DNA of 64,000 bases from Clytia hemisphaerica. Its lineage: Eukaryota > Cnidaria > Hydrozoa > Leptothecata > Clytiidae. Location of the stretch: the NCBI GenBank assembly GCA_902728285.1, contig CACVBU010000240.1, positions 124,001 to 188,000 of the forward strand. The letters are read 5' to 3'. The notes under the pieces were generated by a model, which had not been told where the DNA came from, did no database searches, and saw only the letters and a program-made list of their open reading frames with translations. Of the stretch, positions 19,572 through 31,371 are shown one piece after another. How positions within the stretch are numbered: position 1 is the stretch's first letter; each line of letters opens with the position of its first letter. The position numbers were made by a program, and so were the translations under genes.

Positions 19572-21883
19572 GTAAGTGTAACTATTATTTTATATTTAAT
19601 TGTCTTGCTTATGACATAAATATCGACCATAAGAATGGTACAGAACTCGTTTGTGAAGTTTTTGTTGGTTTTCTCTTTACGTCATTTGAAATAATTTGTG
19701 TACTAAATGTAACGCGTAAATCTTTTGATTTTGTCTTAAATTCTCATGGTTGTTACCATTTTTAACTATAATGGTTGGTTTTCGTGAGAAGGGGGATCTT
19801 CTAAATTTTGCCCGTACTGTTTTAAGCCAGGCCACATTAATGGAACCTGACGTTTTAATCGAATTTGGCGAACTTTTAATCAAACGATTAATCGAGCAGG
19901 TCGTATTCTCGCAATATTTACGATTTACGAAAAAGTTCGATTAATTAATTTGTAAGTACGTTCAAATAAAGAATGTTCTGGGGTAGCCAACATCGAGATA
20001 CTATTACATTTTTTTTGAATCACCGTCAAAACTTACAACAAAACTTCTCATGTTTCACCACTTAGCTTTCATCTTTAGTTTTCATCCACACCCACGTTTC
20101 TTGAAAATATCTTCTTGGCTCCAAATAATCTGATAAGACGTTGAAATAGTCAGACACTTGTATAAATGACACTTTATTACAATTTTTGCGCAATTTCTTG
20201 AAAGGCTGCTTATATCCAAATAAAGTTTTTATTATGGAAAGGTCACGACTTCATGAAGCTGAATTAAGCTGGTGAATCATCATATTTAATACCCTTTTTT
20301 GCCCATTTCGCAATTCTAAACGACCACATATAACGCTTCATCAATCCTGTAACGAGAGATTCAATTTCATCACTTCTCCCTGTCCCTTTGCTCCCGAATA
20401 CTTAAAAAGCCTGTTTGCACGTAGCAAAGTATACCTTAAGGGGAGAAATTTTGGTGGGAATTTCGGATGGCGGGAAAAACTAAATTTTAGGGATTTTGAC
20501 CAAATTCACCAAGTCGGCCAAAATTTTTTCCCTTAAAGTAGTACGTTTAAAAGACATTTTTTTGGAAAATTATAATTTATGTTTGATTTAGTTTTTCCAA
20601 ATCTACATAGTTGTCGTGTCAGAGTCTCATCCAATGGAATTTAAAATGTTTATCAAGGCATTAGTTTTAACCTCTATTATCCAAATCAGACTGTTTCCGA
20701 TAGTACAAAAAGTAATCTAAAAGCTGACATACGAATAGAGGCTTAACACCCTGAAATACCATTTTTTGTTTATATTTCTTAAGGAGAGGCCTGTGTTTTG
20801 GCAAGTGAGAAAGTGAGAGTGACGAAGCGGATGAGAGAACTATATAATCAACTGCCAACAAAATCTATTTAAATGCATAGTGAACTGTGATAAGTCTTAA
20901 AAGGCGGAACCGGGGTGGATGCAAAGTTGTATAGATTCCCACGAGGCTCGTGGATCAGTTAACACTAACCGTGCTGATTAAATTGGACCACGCTTGTTAC
21001 TATAAAATGTTTTACAGTTTTCAGCAGCACTTCTTTCAATCTCAAAATAAGAATATTTTGCATCTTAGTACCAGTGGCTGCTGCAGAATTTAAAGAATTT
21101 ACTTTTCAACTCTGAAATTGTCTTTAATAAACACTTACACCCCAGACGCTGGGTGAGTAGATTAGTTTCCTTTCGTCCACCCCTTTGGGTTTATTTTTCT
21201 TCACCATGTCTTTTCATACCTATTTTAAGAAATATGTCTGACGCTTAACTTACCACTCGAGTTTTGTTTTTAAGAGGCTTAAAACTTGAACCTTCATTCA
21301 GTCTTAAAAAATTGTGCCTTTATGCATTTTCCTTGTTTGTCGTTGTTGTGCTAGAGAGAAAAACAGTAAAATTTTGTCTTTCACGATTTTGACCATACCC
21401 GTGCGTAGTCAGGCGTGTGCCATTTAATTGATGTAAACACCCCCTAAGCTCTCCCCGGCTGTTTTGTATTTGAAAGGTATTGTTATAGGATGATAATCTT
21501 TAGGTTTGATACTTTGATACTTGTGTCAGTGAAAAACATTAAGAAATTTTCATCATTTCGGATTCCCCCATTGTCCCAAGTCTTTTGGGCGCCAGGAAGT
21601 ATCAAAGTATATGCTGCGGATGATTTTATTGGCATATTTTTGGTAGTCTGGTCAAGTTTTTTTTTTAATTCGATTTAATTGAATATTTGCATGTGGTTTA
21701 TGTAAGTCACCAAATGTACACAGACACAAAAATCGACACGCGTCATGCTTAAAAATGTCAAAAGGCCAATCGTTTATTTAATCCTCAGAAATACGATCCC
21801 TCAATTGGAATGATTGTTGCCTGTTTTCCTATCATATAAAGCATGAGAAAATTTTAAAATCCTGCATTCTGATTGGCTGGAAA
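19572..21883. other. Non-coding stretch (putative long intron)
   Basis: No gene found. The open frame at 19750-19944 shows no motifs. The segment GCGTAGTCAGGCGTGTGCCA near 21402 recurs in altered form near 23150, so at least one dispersed repeat is present. Confidence 0.4.
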
Positions 21884-22036
21884 CGTGAGAAATATTCTAA
21901 AGTGTTGCTCAAACATGTCAAATTTGATAAACAGGCTTTTTTAGAAAGGAAAATAATGTTTATTGTAATCCTATGTTTTGATTGGTCAATCCTTTTGTTT
22001 TGAAAGATGTGTCATGGGCTTCTTTGCTATATAAAA
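21884..22036 (+). promoter_or_regulatory. Promoter of the ankyrin gene: CSL/RBPJ site, CCAAT boxes, TATA box
   Basis: CGTGAGAA at 21884-21891 matches the CSL (RBPJ, Su(H)) consensus YGTGRGAA exactly. Inverted CCAAT boxes (ATTGG) lie at about 21872 and 21980. TATATAAAA occurs at 22028-22036, about 100 bp before the start codon, which suits a short 5' UTR. I found no second, inverted CSL site at the spacing of a paired site. Confidence 0.55.
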
Positions 22037-22137
22037 ATGCGAATGCTTAGCGCTCTTTAAAAGAAAGTTGCAAAACTTCACAAGCAAGACGGGAAACGCA
22101 AGCTACTGTAATTACAACACAATTAACAAGACACATT

Positions 22138-22731
22138 ATGGTTCACTTAATAACCAAACGACAGAACGAATACACCAGCGAGGTGCCAGAGAAACGATCA
22201 AAGTCACTCTCAAGGATGACCAAAAGCAAATCAACAAGTGATATCAAACAACGAGCCCAATCGCTGGAAAGAAGAGGAAAATTACTTCGAAAGAAATCAA
22301 GTAAAGAATTGTTAAAAGATGTTGATCATAGTTCGTGCGAATGTGGTGGTGCTACCAACCAAAATATTCAATCTTCCAAAGACTTTTTTACCAAGAAAAC
22401 TTTAAAACAAACGAAGCATTTTAACAGTGGTAAACTCTTTGATGCAGTTTTAGATGGAGATTATTCCAAGGTTCGCCAATGTATCATTGAAGAACAACTA
22501 GAAGTTAACGAATACAGTCCTGAAGGAACCACCGTTCTTCATCTCGCTTCGGCTGCCGGTGATGTAGACATTGTTGAACTTTTAATCGAATGTGGAGCAG
22601 TCATTGATTGTAAAGACGTGAATGGACGCACTGCCCTTGAATATGCAGTACTCTATGGTAATTTTGACAGTGCAACCACGCTTATTGAAAACGGCGCCGA
22701 TTCCAAATGCATTAAAAATGGATTCCATTAA
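22138..22731 (+). CDS. NRARP-like ankyrin repeat protein, intronless
   Basis: 197 residues from the ATG at 22138, the first in-frame ATG after the TATA box. Residues 1-95 are lysine- and serine-rich and probably disordered. Residues about 97-195 form ankyrin repeats: LFDAVLDGDYSKVRQCI, then VNEYSPEGTTVLHLAS with GDVDIVELLIECGA, then VNGRTALEYAVLYGNF with LIENGA. The phrase VN-x-x-x-PEG-x-T-x-LH and the short two-to-three repeat layout resemble NRARP, a Notch target that dampens Notch signalling by binding the CSL-Notch complex. The basic N-terminal extension is absent from vertebrate NRARP (about 114 residues). PPP1R27-type proteins are the main alternative; I see no clear RVxF motif. ATTAAA at 22861 could serve as a polyadenylation signal. 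The CSL site upstream supports a Notch link but does not prove it. Confidence 0.65.
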   Translation: MVHLITKRQNEYTSEVPEKRSKSLSRMTKSKSTSDIKQRAQSLERRGKLLRKKSSKELLKDVDHSSCECGGATNQNIQSSKDFFTKKTLKQTKHFNSGKLFDAVLDGDYSKVRQCIIEEQLEVNEYSPEGTTVLHLASAAGDVDIVELLIECGAVIDCKDVNGRTALEYAVLYGNFDSATTLIENGADSKCIKNGFH

Positions 22732-23420
22732 CTTTTATTCTGATGCACCTTTAATAGAAGTAATATTTATTTTTGATGACAAAAATGCGTGTACATATTT
22801 TTTCCTTGATAATATTTTGAAAAACGAAAATATTTTTTTGACTTTAAGATTTTCTTTTTAATTAAATTTATTGGTAATAATTACCACAAAGCAAACCAAA
22901 GATACATTCAAATCAGATAATTTTGACGTGTGTTTTATCATTTCTCGTTTGATTTAGGCTTTAACATTTCAATATTTTGAAGATTCTAACACAGCATTTC
23001 TATTCGCATTTTACTTATAACTTAAATCTTTAACCTAAACGACATCAGAGGAAATATAGAACAATACAATCGCCAAACGGACAACTAGAGAAGTGCCTCC
23101 AAAGCTCTCCTTGCTATTTGCAAATCAATACACTATTTCGACCGTAGTCGCGCGGTCAGGCGCGTGCCACTTTATCATTTAATTATCCCCCTAGACCCGA
23201 TCCAATCCTTTATTTACACCTTTTTCTCTTGTCTATAGGTGCGAAAAAAAGACTGGGACAGTTTTTGGGTGGTAAAACGGACAAAAAAATGCCCGTGCGG
23301 CTATTTTCGGCTACGGTCAAAAAGGTGTATTCAATTAAGGTAATTCGAAAACCATAATATCGTCCGTTAGATAGATAGTGAACGCGGGGAAACATATAAA
23401 GGGTGATTTTTACTACCAGG
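22732..23420. other. 3' flank of the ankyrin gene, then repeat traces
   Basis: AT-rich 3' UTR-like sequence to about 22900. A dispersed repeat (CGTAGTC...GCGTGCCA near 23150) matches one near 21402. Nothing else supported. Confidence 0.4.
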
Positions 23421-23449
23421 GGTTTTGTAGAGGTCTGCGATTCAGACTA
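23421..23449 (+). repeat. Hairpin-bearing conserved 29-mer, copy 1
   Basis: A 29-base sequence starting GGTTTTGTAGAGG and ending in a GTCTG-CGATT-CAGAC stem-loop plus TA. Further copies occur at 41432-41460 and 41583-41611. Only one base in the loop differs among them. An ACTACMWG motif precedes each. Confidence 0.7.
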
Positions 23450-23600
23450 CGGTAGATGGAGATGAGCGCGCGGTGGTAAAGTTTGGAGCAATATCACAGT
23501 AAATACCCCTGTCTCTGTTTACTCCACCGTGAGCTCACCTCCGTTTTTAAATTTAACCCGCTTCTTGAATTATTCCCTTTTGATGACCTGCCTTGTGCTG

Positions 23601-23785
23601 ACTCTCAGGTAACTAATAAGCGGGGGCTTTGGAATAAGCGGGGTGGGTGGAAAAATTCTCAAGACTTAATGAGCGGGGGGGGGGATAAAATAAGCAGGGG
23701 AGTTGGAATAAGAATGTCCTGTGTTGCTTGAAAGTTTTCGAAAAATTAATTAGCGCCTCTCCCTCTTATTAGGTACCCAAGAGTA
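23601..23785. mobile_element. Diverged short copy of the poly(C/G) inverted-repeat element
   Basis: It starts ACTCTCAGGTAACTAATAAG and ends CTTATTAGGTACCCAAGAGTA, like the TIRs of the full copies at 53053-54788. It contains AATAAGCGGGG-type motifs inside and is shorter than the full copies. Confidence 0.7.
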
Positions 23786-25269
23786 AATTATCCCCTTATT
23801 TGTAACCTGGCTCGTTTTGACGATAGGATCGTATAGAAGGTGATTCTTTAATGTCCGAATTTAGAGATTTAATCGTGTCCTCCGGGTGTTATCAATGAGA
23901 AAAATAGTTTGGACTGCAAAATGTCAATTTGGTTCGAAATATATAGCGAGATTCTGTGGCCCAGTTTCTCCCGGTTTTCTGGAACAAAATCCGAGAAAAC
24001 AAAAGCGTAGGAGGGCTCTTTTTAAAAATGAGAGATACCATTGCATTGATGCGTTAAATGTAACGTCATTTTAGTTGAGCTATATTGAATGCTAAAAATA
24101 GGTTCTCTCCACCACAGAGACATTCAGAGATTTGCGTAAAAATGTCTGAGACACGGTATGTTGCCTAACCGTAACAAACCGAACTTCGCGTTATCTTTTC
24201 AGTCAGTGGTGATGAAGATTTTGGTACAGGTTATACAATGTATTGCCTTCTGTCTTCAAGCAAAACTTGTGAGTCTCCATAAAAAGAGCGACTCGATTGA
24301 CGTTGTGAAGACTTGACCACACTACTGGCCATCTTTGTCCAAGGCCAGATCTGCAGAATGCAAAAAAGGTCGGCAAGTTCAGTAGAAAGGGTGCATAACT
24401 TTACAGAAAGTTGCAATCAGCAGATTCATTTAATATTTGAGGATATTTAAAATTGTGAAACAATCGATAATAATAAGTGTCATCCTTCTTTTTAAAAGGA
24501 CCTGTTAGGAAAAATCGAGAAGTATCAATTTTCCCTCTAGCTACTTAGCTTGGGATTTACTATAAGTCTATAAAGTTGGCTTCGAATCGTGCCTTAGGAA
24601 GATCGATCTTCAAAATCGAGATAATCCATCACGTATTACTCATCTTGTCAAGTAGAATTTACCCAAATAAGTCGATTCCGTGAACAAGAAGCTATCAGGA
24701 TAAACTCTACTATTTCTTGTTTCAAGTTTTAAAGTGTTTTTCTTAGGCTCGACTTATATTTTTCTATATGCCTCGGATTGAACAATGGTTGTGTACTTTG
24801 ACTTCTTATTCTGACGTAATTAGTCAACATGAAGGCGCCTTTGATCAACAAAGCTCTCATTATTTGTGCGTACGACAATTCTGGTTTCCACTTTTATTTT
24901 TGTTGTTGGAAGCATTAGTTTAGTCATTGTTTTGTTAATTATCTTAATGTAAGGGATTTGGGAATTGTACCTCTGGCGGGTACCTCCAAAAAATAGTAAA
25001 ATTGAACAAAGTCAGGTTATTATGGGCAAGTAAGGGACTCTTGTTTTGTCAGCTGAAACATTTTAGAAAAGATATAACCAAGGAGGGGAGTCCTAATACT
25101 GTAAGGGTTTGAAAAAAAATTAACAAACGGAGCACGTTTATCATTCACCTAAAGAGTATCTTACATCCCTGATCCCTGTTTCAGTGACTTGATGAGAATC
25201 TTTCACCAAGGAAGTGGACAAAGATTTCAAATTCTGTTGAAAAATTCAACAGTTATGTGTCTTAGACAT
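23786..25269. other. Non-coding stretch
   Basis: No gene or well-bounded repeat supported. Confidence 0.35.
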
Positions 25270-25620
25270 GGCTCGCCCCCCCCCCCCACTTATTTGGGGG
25301 GGGGTGTAAATCTAAAATCGGCCTAAAAGTGGGTGGGAGCTGTCTCATTTTTTTAATTCAGGGGGGCCTAAAAAGTGGGGGGACCTGAAGGGCTGCACTA
25401 AAGTTCTGGGGGCTAACTACACTAATTAAGAAATTGTAAAAATATTTTTTTGTTTGGTTTTAATGTTCTGTTTTTAAATATTCTACCGTTTTATTTTTAT
25501 CTGTGTGCGAGAGGGGGTGGTACACAGATTTCAACTGGGACCTAAAGCTTACTGAAAAGTGGGGGGACCTAAAACTTAGGGGGGATCTAAATTTGTTGGG
25601 GGGACCTATTTCGGAATCCC
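25270..25620. repeat. G/C-tract-rich repeat
   Basis: A C run of about a dozen bases and a G run face each other near 25277-25303. They are followed by repeated GGGGGGACCTAAA-like motifs to about 25610. This resembles the other poly(C/G) elements in style but shows no clear terminal inverted repeats. Confidence 0.5.
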
Positions 25621-26861
25621 ATTCGGAGCCTGTTAGAGATCAGCGTCTTGTTTTACTGTTGGTGAGATTTTAATAAACTTTTCCACCAAGGAAGTCAACT
25701 TTCAGGTGGCTAGGGAGTCCCACTCGGGTCTGCGACATTGTGAGTTGTTTTGGCATAAAATGCAAATTTTGGCGAAACTGATATTGGTGATGAATGACAG
25801 GGTAGAGAATGGTAGCTCTTTTTTGCGCGAAATTTTATCAATTCCAAAAATGTTTTTCGGGATAAATTGAAGAAACTTTTTCATAAAAACTGATTATGAT
25901 GATTCTTATTCACATAAATTCGGCTTTTAGTCAGGTAGAATTGCATAACTACCCAGACAAAAATGGTGAAGAGATGAAATTTTGCACAAAGGTCCAGGAA
26001 CATGTCAGGAATCACCAAAAAAAAGCCCCACCCCCATGTAGATGGCAATACCCTCAAATCCATAATGGCGGACATGGTACTTTTTTCTACAATTAATCAA
26101 GGGGGACCCTTGATAACTGATTTTTAATTGTTTTCAAATGTCAAAAATAACTAGACAGGGAGATTCCTCTCGATGAGTAGATAAAGAAAATGGGGTCACT
26201 TTTGAAATTTGGACCACGTGATCCCGAGATATGACCTCTAAAGTCCAAAAAATGACGCTTTTGATGACGTCAGCATTTTTACTGAGAGCGATAAATTGAA
26301 ACATCAACAAACTCACCATGTAGAGAACTACGCTACGATAATCGTGAGATACACTCTGGTACAGAGTAATTTATTCCGGACACGATGCTCAGAGAGTGTA
26401 AACTAAGACTATTTTCTTTTCAATAAACGAGGAAAAATATTCGTGATATTTTCGATTATGAAAGCTGAGAAATTTGTTTTGCACTTTTTCTATGCCATTG
26501 ATAAATCTTGTCGCAAGAAATTCCACTCAACCACAACGAGCCATGCTAAATGTTTTGAATGAAAACTGGTCTGACCTGTTTAAATACGAAAAAAATTGAA
26601 ATGTTTTGCTAAATTCGTACATGTTTTTTATAAGGATAACGCTTATAAACAGATGAAGGCTCATATTTGCAGATTTCCTAAGCATAACATAAGCATATAC
26701 GCCAGCCTGAAATATTTTTTTAGTTGTCAATTTTTTTCTGTTCAAAAGGGTTTGGTAGTGGTCTAATAAAAAAAGACATTCAACAATTAGCTACATTCCA
26801 CTGCTTCCAAAATCTGAACGCTTTTTTAATCAAATGTATGCTATGCCTTGATGTTTTAAAA
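25621..26861. other. Non-coding stretch, dispersed repeat trace
   Basis: GAGATACACTCTGGTACAGA near 26346 recurs inverted near 42892. No gene found. Confidence 0.35.
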
Positions 26862-27740
26862 GCTTAAGCCATGGATTTATCATAGAACTCTGGATAAACA
26901 TCAAATAAAACGGTGGAGAGCGAACCATTGTCTTTCCATTGTTTTAGAAAACAATCGAGGATCTAGCTTTGTCCGCAAAGGACAACTGTCATGGCGGCTC
27001 GAAGGTCTCTGATTTTGAAAAATGATTAATAATCCCATTTCTAAAAAGTCCTGTAACTTCTTGTTTTTGCATATTTACTGGATGAAACTTTGAAAATGAA
27101 AGCAAGAAAGCTTAACGAATACATTTATTAAATCAAATGTGCCAAAAACATCATCAAACAAGAAAAATAGAGTAAAAAGCCTAGAATGACGATGAAAATA
27201 AGATTGGCAATAACTTTCCAATTTTTTCCTGGGAAGAGCTAGGATTGACATATGTTAGACTGGAGTATCTTGGCTTCATAGTGATATGAAAATCTTTTGG
27301 AGGCACGCCGTGGCACGGTGGTTTTGGCGAGGTGGAAGTTTGAAATTTTCTGGTGTCAACATTCAATTTCTTATACATAGCATGTTTGTCGCATCTTTCT
27401 CATAGCTTGAAACGTCATAACGACATATGGTAAAAAGGGAAGGGAAACAGTAAAGAAAAATTAAGTCTGGCAAATATATACCACTTTTTAGTGAAAATAA
27501 AGAACTTCCTTTCATGCAGACCAAATTTCATAACAGTGCTGGAAAATAATCTACAATATATGTAAGCCCTCCTTCTTAAACGACCCCCCCCACTCCCCTT
27601 GCTACCCCCCCCCTTTTTAGTGAAATTTCTGATCCCCCCCCCCCTTCTTCACTTTTTTGGAAGGTGTCATCCCACCTTAAATAAGGGGGGGGTTAAAACT
27701 ATGGTGTATCCAGAGTTCTATGATAAATCCATGCTTAAGC
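26862..27740. mobile_element. Inverted-repeat element of about 880 bp
   Basis: A 34-bp end (GCTTAAGCCATGGATTTATC and onward to about 26897) recurs inverted at 27707-27740 with one indel and a mismatch or two. The left internal 190 bp recurs inverted at about 40808-40990. There is no transposase frame, so it is non-autonomous, or two facing copies of a smaller repeat. Confidence 0.55.
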
Positions 27741-27837
27741 ATATACGAGCCTGCTCAATGGGCAGGCACTTACTTATAAAAAACTATGTAATATGTATTT
27801 CTGTATGATTGGATTTAATCCGCTTTGAATTGCAGAA

Positions 27838-28137
27838 TACCTTATCGGCCAAAACCTATTCGGCCCTAAGTGACTAAATTTTGGCTTGGTGACTAAAATT
27901 AGGACGACTAAAAATTTGGGCCGACTAAAATTTGGGCCGACTAAAATTTGGGCCGACTAAAAATTGGGCCGACTAAAAATTAAAAAATGGCCAAAACTTA
28001 GTTATTAGTCGGCCTTAAGTGACTAAATTTTGACGAGGTGACTAAAATTAGGGCCGACCATGGCGTTCTAAATCTAGATTTAGAACGCCATGGGGCCGAC
28101 TAAAATTAAGGACGACTAAGTTTTGCCCGATAAGGTA
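27838..28137. mobile_element. MITE with TACCTTATCGG terminal repeats and TA ends
   Basis: The left end TACCTTATCGGCCAAAAC is matched by the inverted right end (GTTTTGCCCGATAAGGTA). The interior is built from GGGCCGACTAAAATTT-type units in tandem. TA at both ends suggests a TA target site. Confidence 0.75.
28058..28093. repeat. 36-bp perfect palindrome
   Basis: The half CCATGGCGTTCTAAATCT is followed without a spacer by its exact reverse complement. It interrupts the GGGCCGAC unit array of the surrounding MITE. Confidence 0.95.
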
Positions 28138-28252
28138 TAGGCATTGATAAGAAGTTTTGTTTGTTCTTCGGACAAAAAAATTCTTATTCGTCTTAGCGCT
28201 CTTAGTTTTTGGACCTACCCCGGTGGGGTGGAGGTCCTATAAATTAACCTGT

Positions 28253-28287
28253 GTTCGTTCGTTCGTTCGTTCGTCCGTTCGTCCGTC
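28253..28287 (+). repeat. GTTC microsatellite
   Basis: About seven to eight units of GTTC, some as GTCC. Confidence 0.9.
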
Positions 28288-28789
28288 TGTTACTAACTTT
28301 TCTCAGGATTGAATCATAGGAATCTTTTGATTTTTGGTACAAAGGTGCAAAATGGTAGTGGCTCAAATGTGACGAGCCCGATTTTCGAAAAAAAAATTTG
28401 GGGGCAAATTTGGGTCAAAAAACGGATAAAAATCGGGTTTTTTGGACTGAAAAATTGGATCATTAATTTTTTCAGATTTTTTGCATGAAAGTAGGGTACC
28501 ATCATAGGTATTTGCAAAAAAAATTTGTTGGCTCAAAAAACGCATGTTTATCTATAAGAATCACTATTAATAAGCATACATCAATGTTCTTAGCCGTATT
28601 ATTATTTTTATTAGTTTTTTTTTAAGATGAAAATGTCACGGTGGAGGGCAATGGTTTGAGTTTTCTAGAAACACTTATTATTATTTTTTGGCTGAAAAAT
28701 GAATCTTTACATATAAGAATCAATTCATAAGCATAGATCAATGTTCTTAGCCAAATTATTATTTTTATTGATAAAACGTTTTCCAAACT

Positions 28790-29105
28790 GTTTGGAGAAA
28801 CAAAAAATTCCAACCCAAAAAGTCTAGTTTTCTAATCGAAAGAGTTTCAATTTCACAAAAATGTAATTTCCACATGGATTTTTAACGTTTTCCAAACTGT
28901 TTGGAGAAACACAAATTTCCAAACCAAAAAGTCTAGTTTTCCAAGGCCCCCCCCAGCGGTTTGCGTGAATGCGTGAATGGGCTTTTTTGGTTGCGTGAAT
29001 GCGTGAAAATCGAAAAAAAATTGCGTGAATGCGTGAATTGAAAAAACTTGCGTGAACGTGAAAATCCGTATTTCTATTGCGTGAACGCGTGAATTTTTCC
29101 TTTTC
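28790..29105. repeat. Satellite-like units plus GCGTGAAT array, copy 1
   Basis: Units of about 110 bp containing ACGTTTTCCAAACTGTTTGG and AAAAAGTCTAG are followed by an array of GCGTGAATGCGTGAA motifs. The same two components recur at 30285-30600. Confidence 0.75.
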
Positions 29106-30284
29106 ACAGTTTGTAGAAAACCCCAAGGTGCGCACCTATCCCAAATTCAAGGGATGCCAGGTGAAGGTGCACAAAAAAATCAGCAACTTTCAAATTCTCT
29201 ATTTTATAAAACAATTCATGATTTAGATGCGCTTTCTAGCAATCTAGACACCTTAAATTTCCAGATTTTTTCGCTCGGGCCAAGCATGTCCCGAATCTTA
29301 AATAACTCTAATTTTCCCACTTGAAAGTGTTTGTTTAAGATAAATGGTTATGCATGATGAGTGATTCAGGGCCAGGGCCAGGGCCAGCCAGGGCCAGAGC
29401 CACTTGGGGCAGGAGGCGGCCATGACTTCACCACGTTTTGCCAAATAAAAAGAAACTTATTTCAAAGAAATTTTTACCCACGATGTAGACTTTCGATAAC
29501 CTGATTTCTTGGAAAAATTAGTCTGAAATGGAGTCGTATTTAAGCACACCAGAGGGTTAAAATAGAAATTTTCTCATGTCGGCGCAAAACATGGTTGCGC
29601 CTCCTTAGTCACTATGTTTTCGGCCCCTCCACGTTAGGAAATTAATTTGCGAGCCCTGATTAAAACCACTCTTTTTTAAATTTTTTTGATCGCTTCGCTC
29701 GCAACAAATGTTCATTCTTTTACCTTATTTTACAAGCTATCAAGCGATCGTACCTTGCCTCTAACGAATTCATTCTTTTTCAATGGTGTTAAAGAGAGCA
29801 TTTTTAGCCAAACGCGAGTGACAGAAATGCAAAAATTTCCTCTTTGCGTAAACCATGGTTGCGCCTCCTTACCCCTGAGCTATTAAGCATCATGGTGTCA
29901 TACTCGAGTTTTGACCTATTTTTGATAATGTTTAAGCTATTTTTTTGTACAAAAATTCGCCTGCGCCGCATATCTTTTCACTTACTATCGCGATACGTTA
30001 ACTGCAGAAGCTTCACCTTTTCCAAACGATCGTGACAAGTTAGAGGAATCAAATATTTTGCGTGATGGCATTAAAGTTGAAAAATTACGTAACGCTTTCT
30101 ATTTGGGGGCTTCTTATGACGCTACCAAACACGGTGTTTTATAGTCAGGTCTACAGGAAAAAATCATTACTGAGTTAAGTTTTTCTCAAGTGCATGACCA
30201 GATCCGGTCGAATAATATCTCGAGCACAGCCTTGTCATACTTTTTTATGCAAATCGAACGTTTCACCGATTTCCCATTGGGTTT
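29106..30284. other. Non-coding stretch, small repeats
   Basis: A GGCCAG microsatellite lies near 29368-29400. CATGGTTGCGCCTCCTTA occurs at about 29591 and 29862, with a variant near 36481. No gene supported. Confidence 0.4.
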
Positions 30285-30620
30285 GCGTGAATTTCGAGAA
30301 AAACTTGCGTGAATGCGTGAATTGCGAAATTTTTTTGCGTGAATGCGTGAAATTTGGGTCCGCTGGGGGGGCCTCTTCCAAGGAAGAGTCTCAATTTCAC
30401 AAAAATGTAATATCCACATGGATTTTTAACGTTTTCCAAACTGTTTAGAGAAACACAAATTTCCAACCCAAAAAGTCTAGTTTTCCAAGGAAGAGTCTCA
30501 ATTTCACAAAAATGTAATATCCACATGGATTTTTAACGTTTTCCGAACTGTTTGGGAGAAACAAAAATTTCCGACCCAAAAAGTCTAGTTTTTCAACCCG
30601 AGGTATGAAATTTACAAATA
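30285..30620. repeat. GCGTGAAT array plus satellite-like units, copy 2
   Basis: GCGTGAATGCGTGAA motifs at 30285-30350 precede two to three copies of the 110-bp unit with GAAGAGTCTCAATTTCAC and AACGTTTTCC. The component order is swapped compared with 28790-29105. Confidence 0.75.
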
Positions 30621-31200
30621 TATGTATTTTCACATCGATTTTTAACCTTTTTTTCAATTCCCAAACTGTTTGGAAAATAAAAATTTCCCACCCAAAAAGT
30701 TATGTTTTCCAACCAGCCTTGGAAAATTGTCATTTCTACATGGGTTTTTTTCACTTGATTTTTCAAGAGCATTGGTTTATTCTACAAAACCTATGGGTAA
30801 TTTACGTTTTCCAAATCAGCTTAAGGTAACCGCTAAAATTTCCAAACTTCAATTATAAAACCAAAATTTCCAACCCAAAAATATTGAATTTCCAACCTTG
30901 GGAATCGAAAATTTTTTCCTGTACAGGTAGGTCCATAAAAGTATCACTTGTTGATTTGATTTTTTGCAAAGCTAAGAAATGATTTTCAAATTTTTGCTTC
31001 ACGCGGTCCAACAAAATTCCGTAATCTAAACCTTCCAGATGTTGAAAAATTTTCCGACCTTCAGAGCTTTAGCGTGTCGAATGAAAATTTCTGCATCTGG
31101 GTGCCAGATAAAGTTTCCCACCCCATGAAAAAAGAGAAATAAGAAAAATTATTTTAACAAGCATAGTTATCATCTTCATCCTTCGCCTCTTTCTATGTAG

Positions 31201-31371
31201 GTGAGCGTTACAAACTTGTTGATGTTGACATGACAACCGGTAGTCAAGACGACGAAAAAGATGACTTTTATGGTTGCAGTTGCCAACGATACTTATGTGT
31301 TGGCCTCATCATGCCTTTCCTTCTATTAGTCGCTTTCCTTGGTCTCATTTTCAACAAGATGAGCAAATTAT
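31201..31371 (+). CDS. Exon 2 of a putative small membrane protein
   Basis: A pyrimidine-rich tract and TAG end at 31200. The exon reads 56 codons between a phase-1 start and a phase-1 end at a GTGAGT donor. It encodes ERYKLVDVDM, an acidic stretch, a cysteine cluster (CSCQRYLC) and one transmembrane helix (VGLIMPFLLLVAFLGLIF). The cysteines beside the membrane could be lipid-modified. Phase fits the exon at 19517-19571 (MSSE) and an exon at 41710-41810. The two implied introns, of about 11.6 and 10.3 kb, would contain the ankyrin gene, a LINE and the STRA6-like gene, which is unusual. The exon itself is more secure than the joins. No family recognised. Confidence 0.5.

Noticed and set aside
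19750-19944. 64-residue plus-strand frame with a protein-like middle
   Set aside because: Sequence is built from inverted TTAATC/GATTAA motifs; no splice context or family supports it.
28253-28287. CRISPR-like spacing of GTTC repeats
   Set aside because: A simple four-base microsatellite; this is animal DNA.
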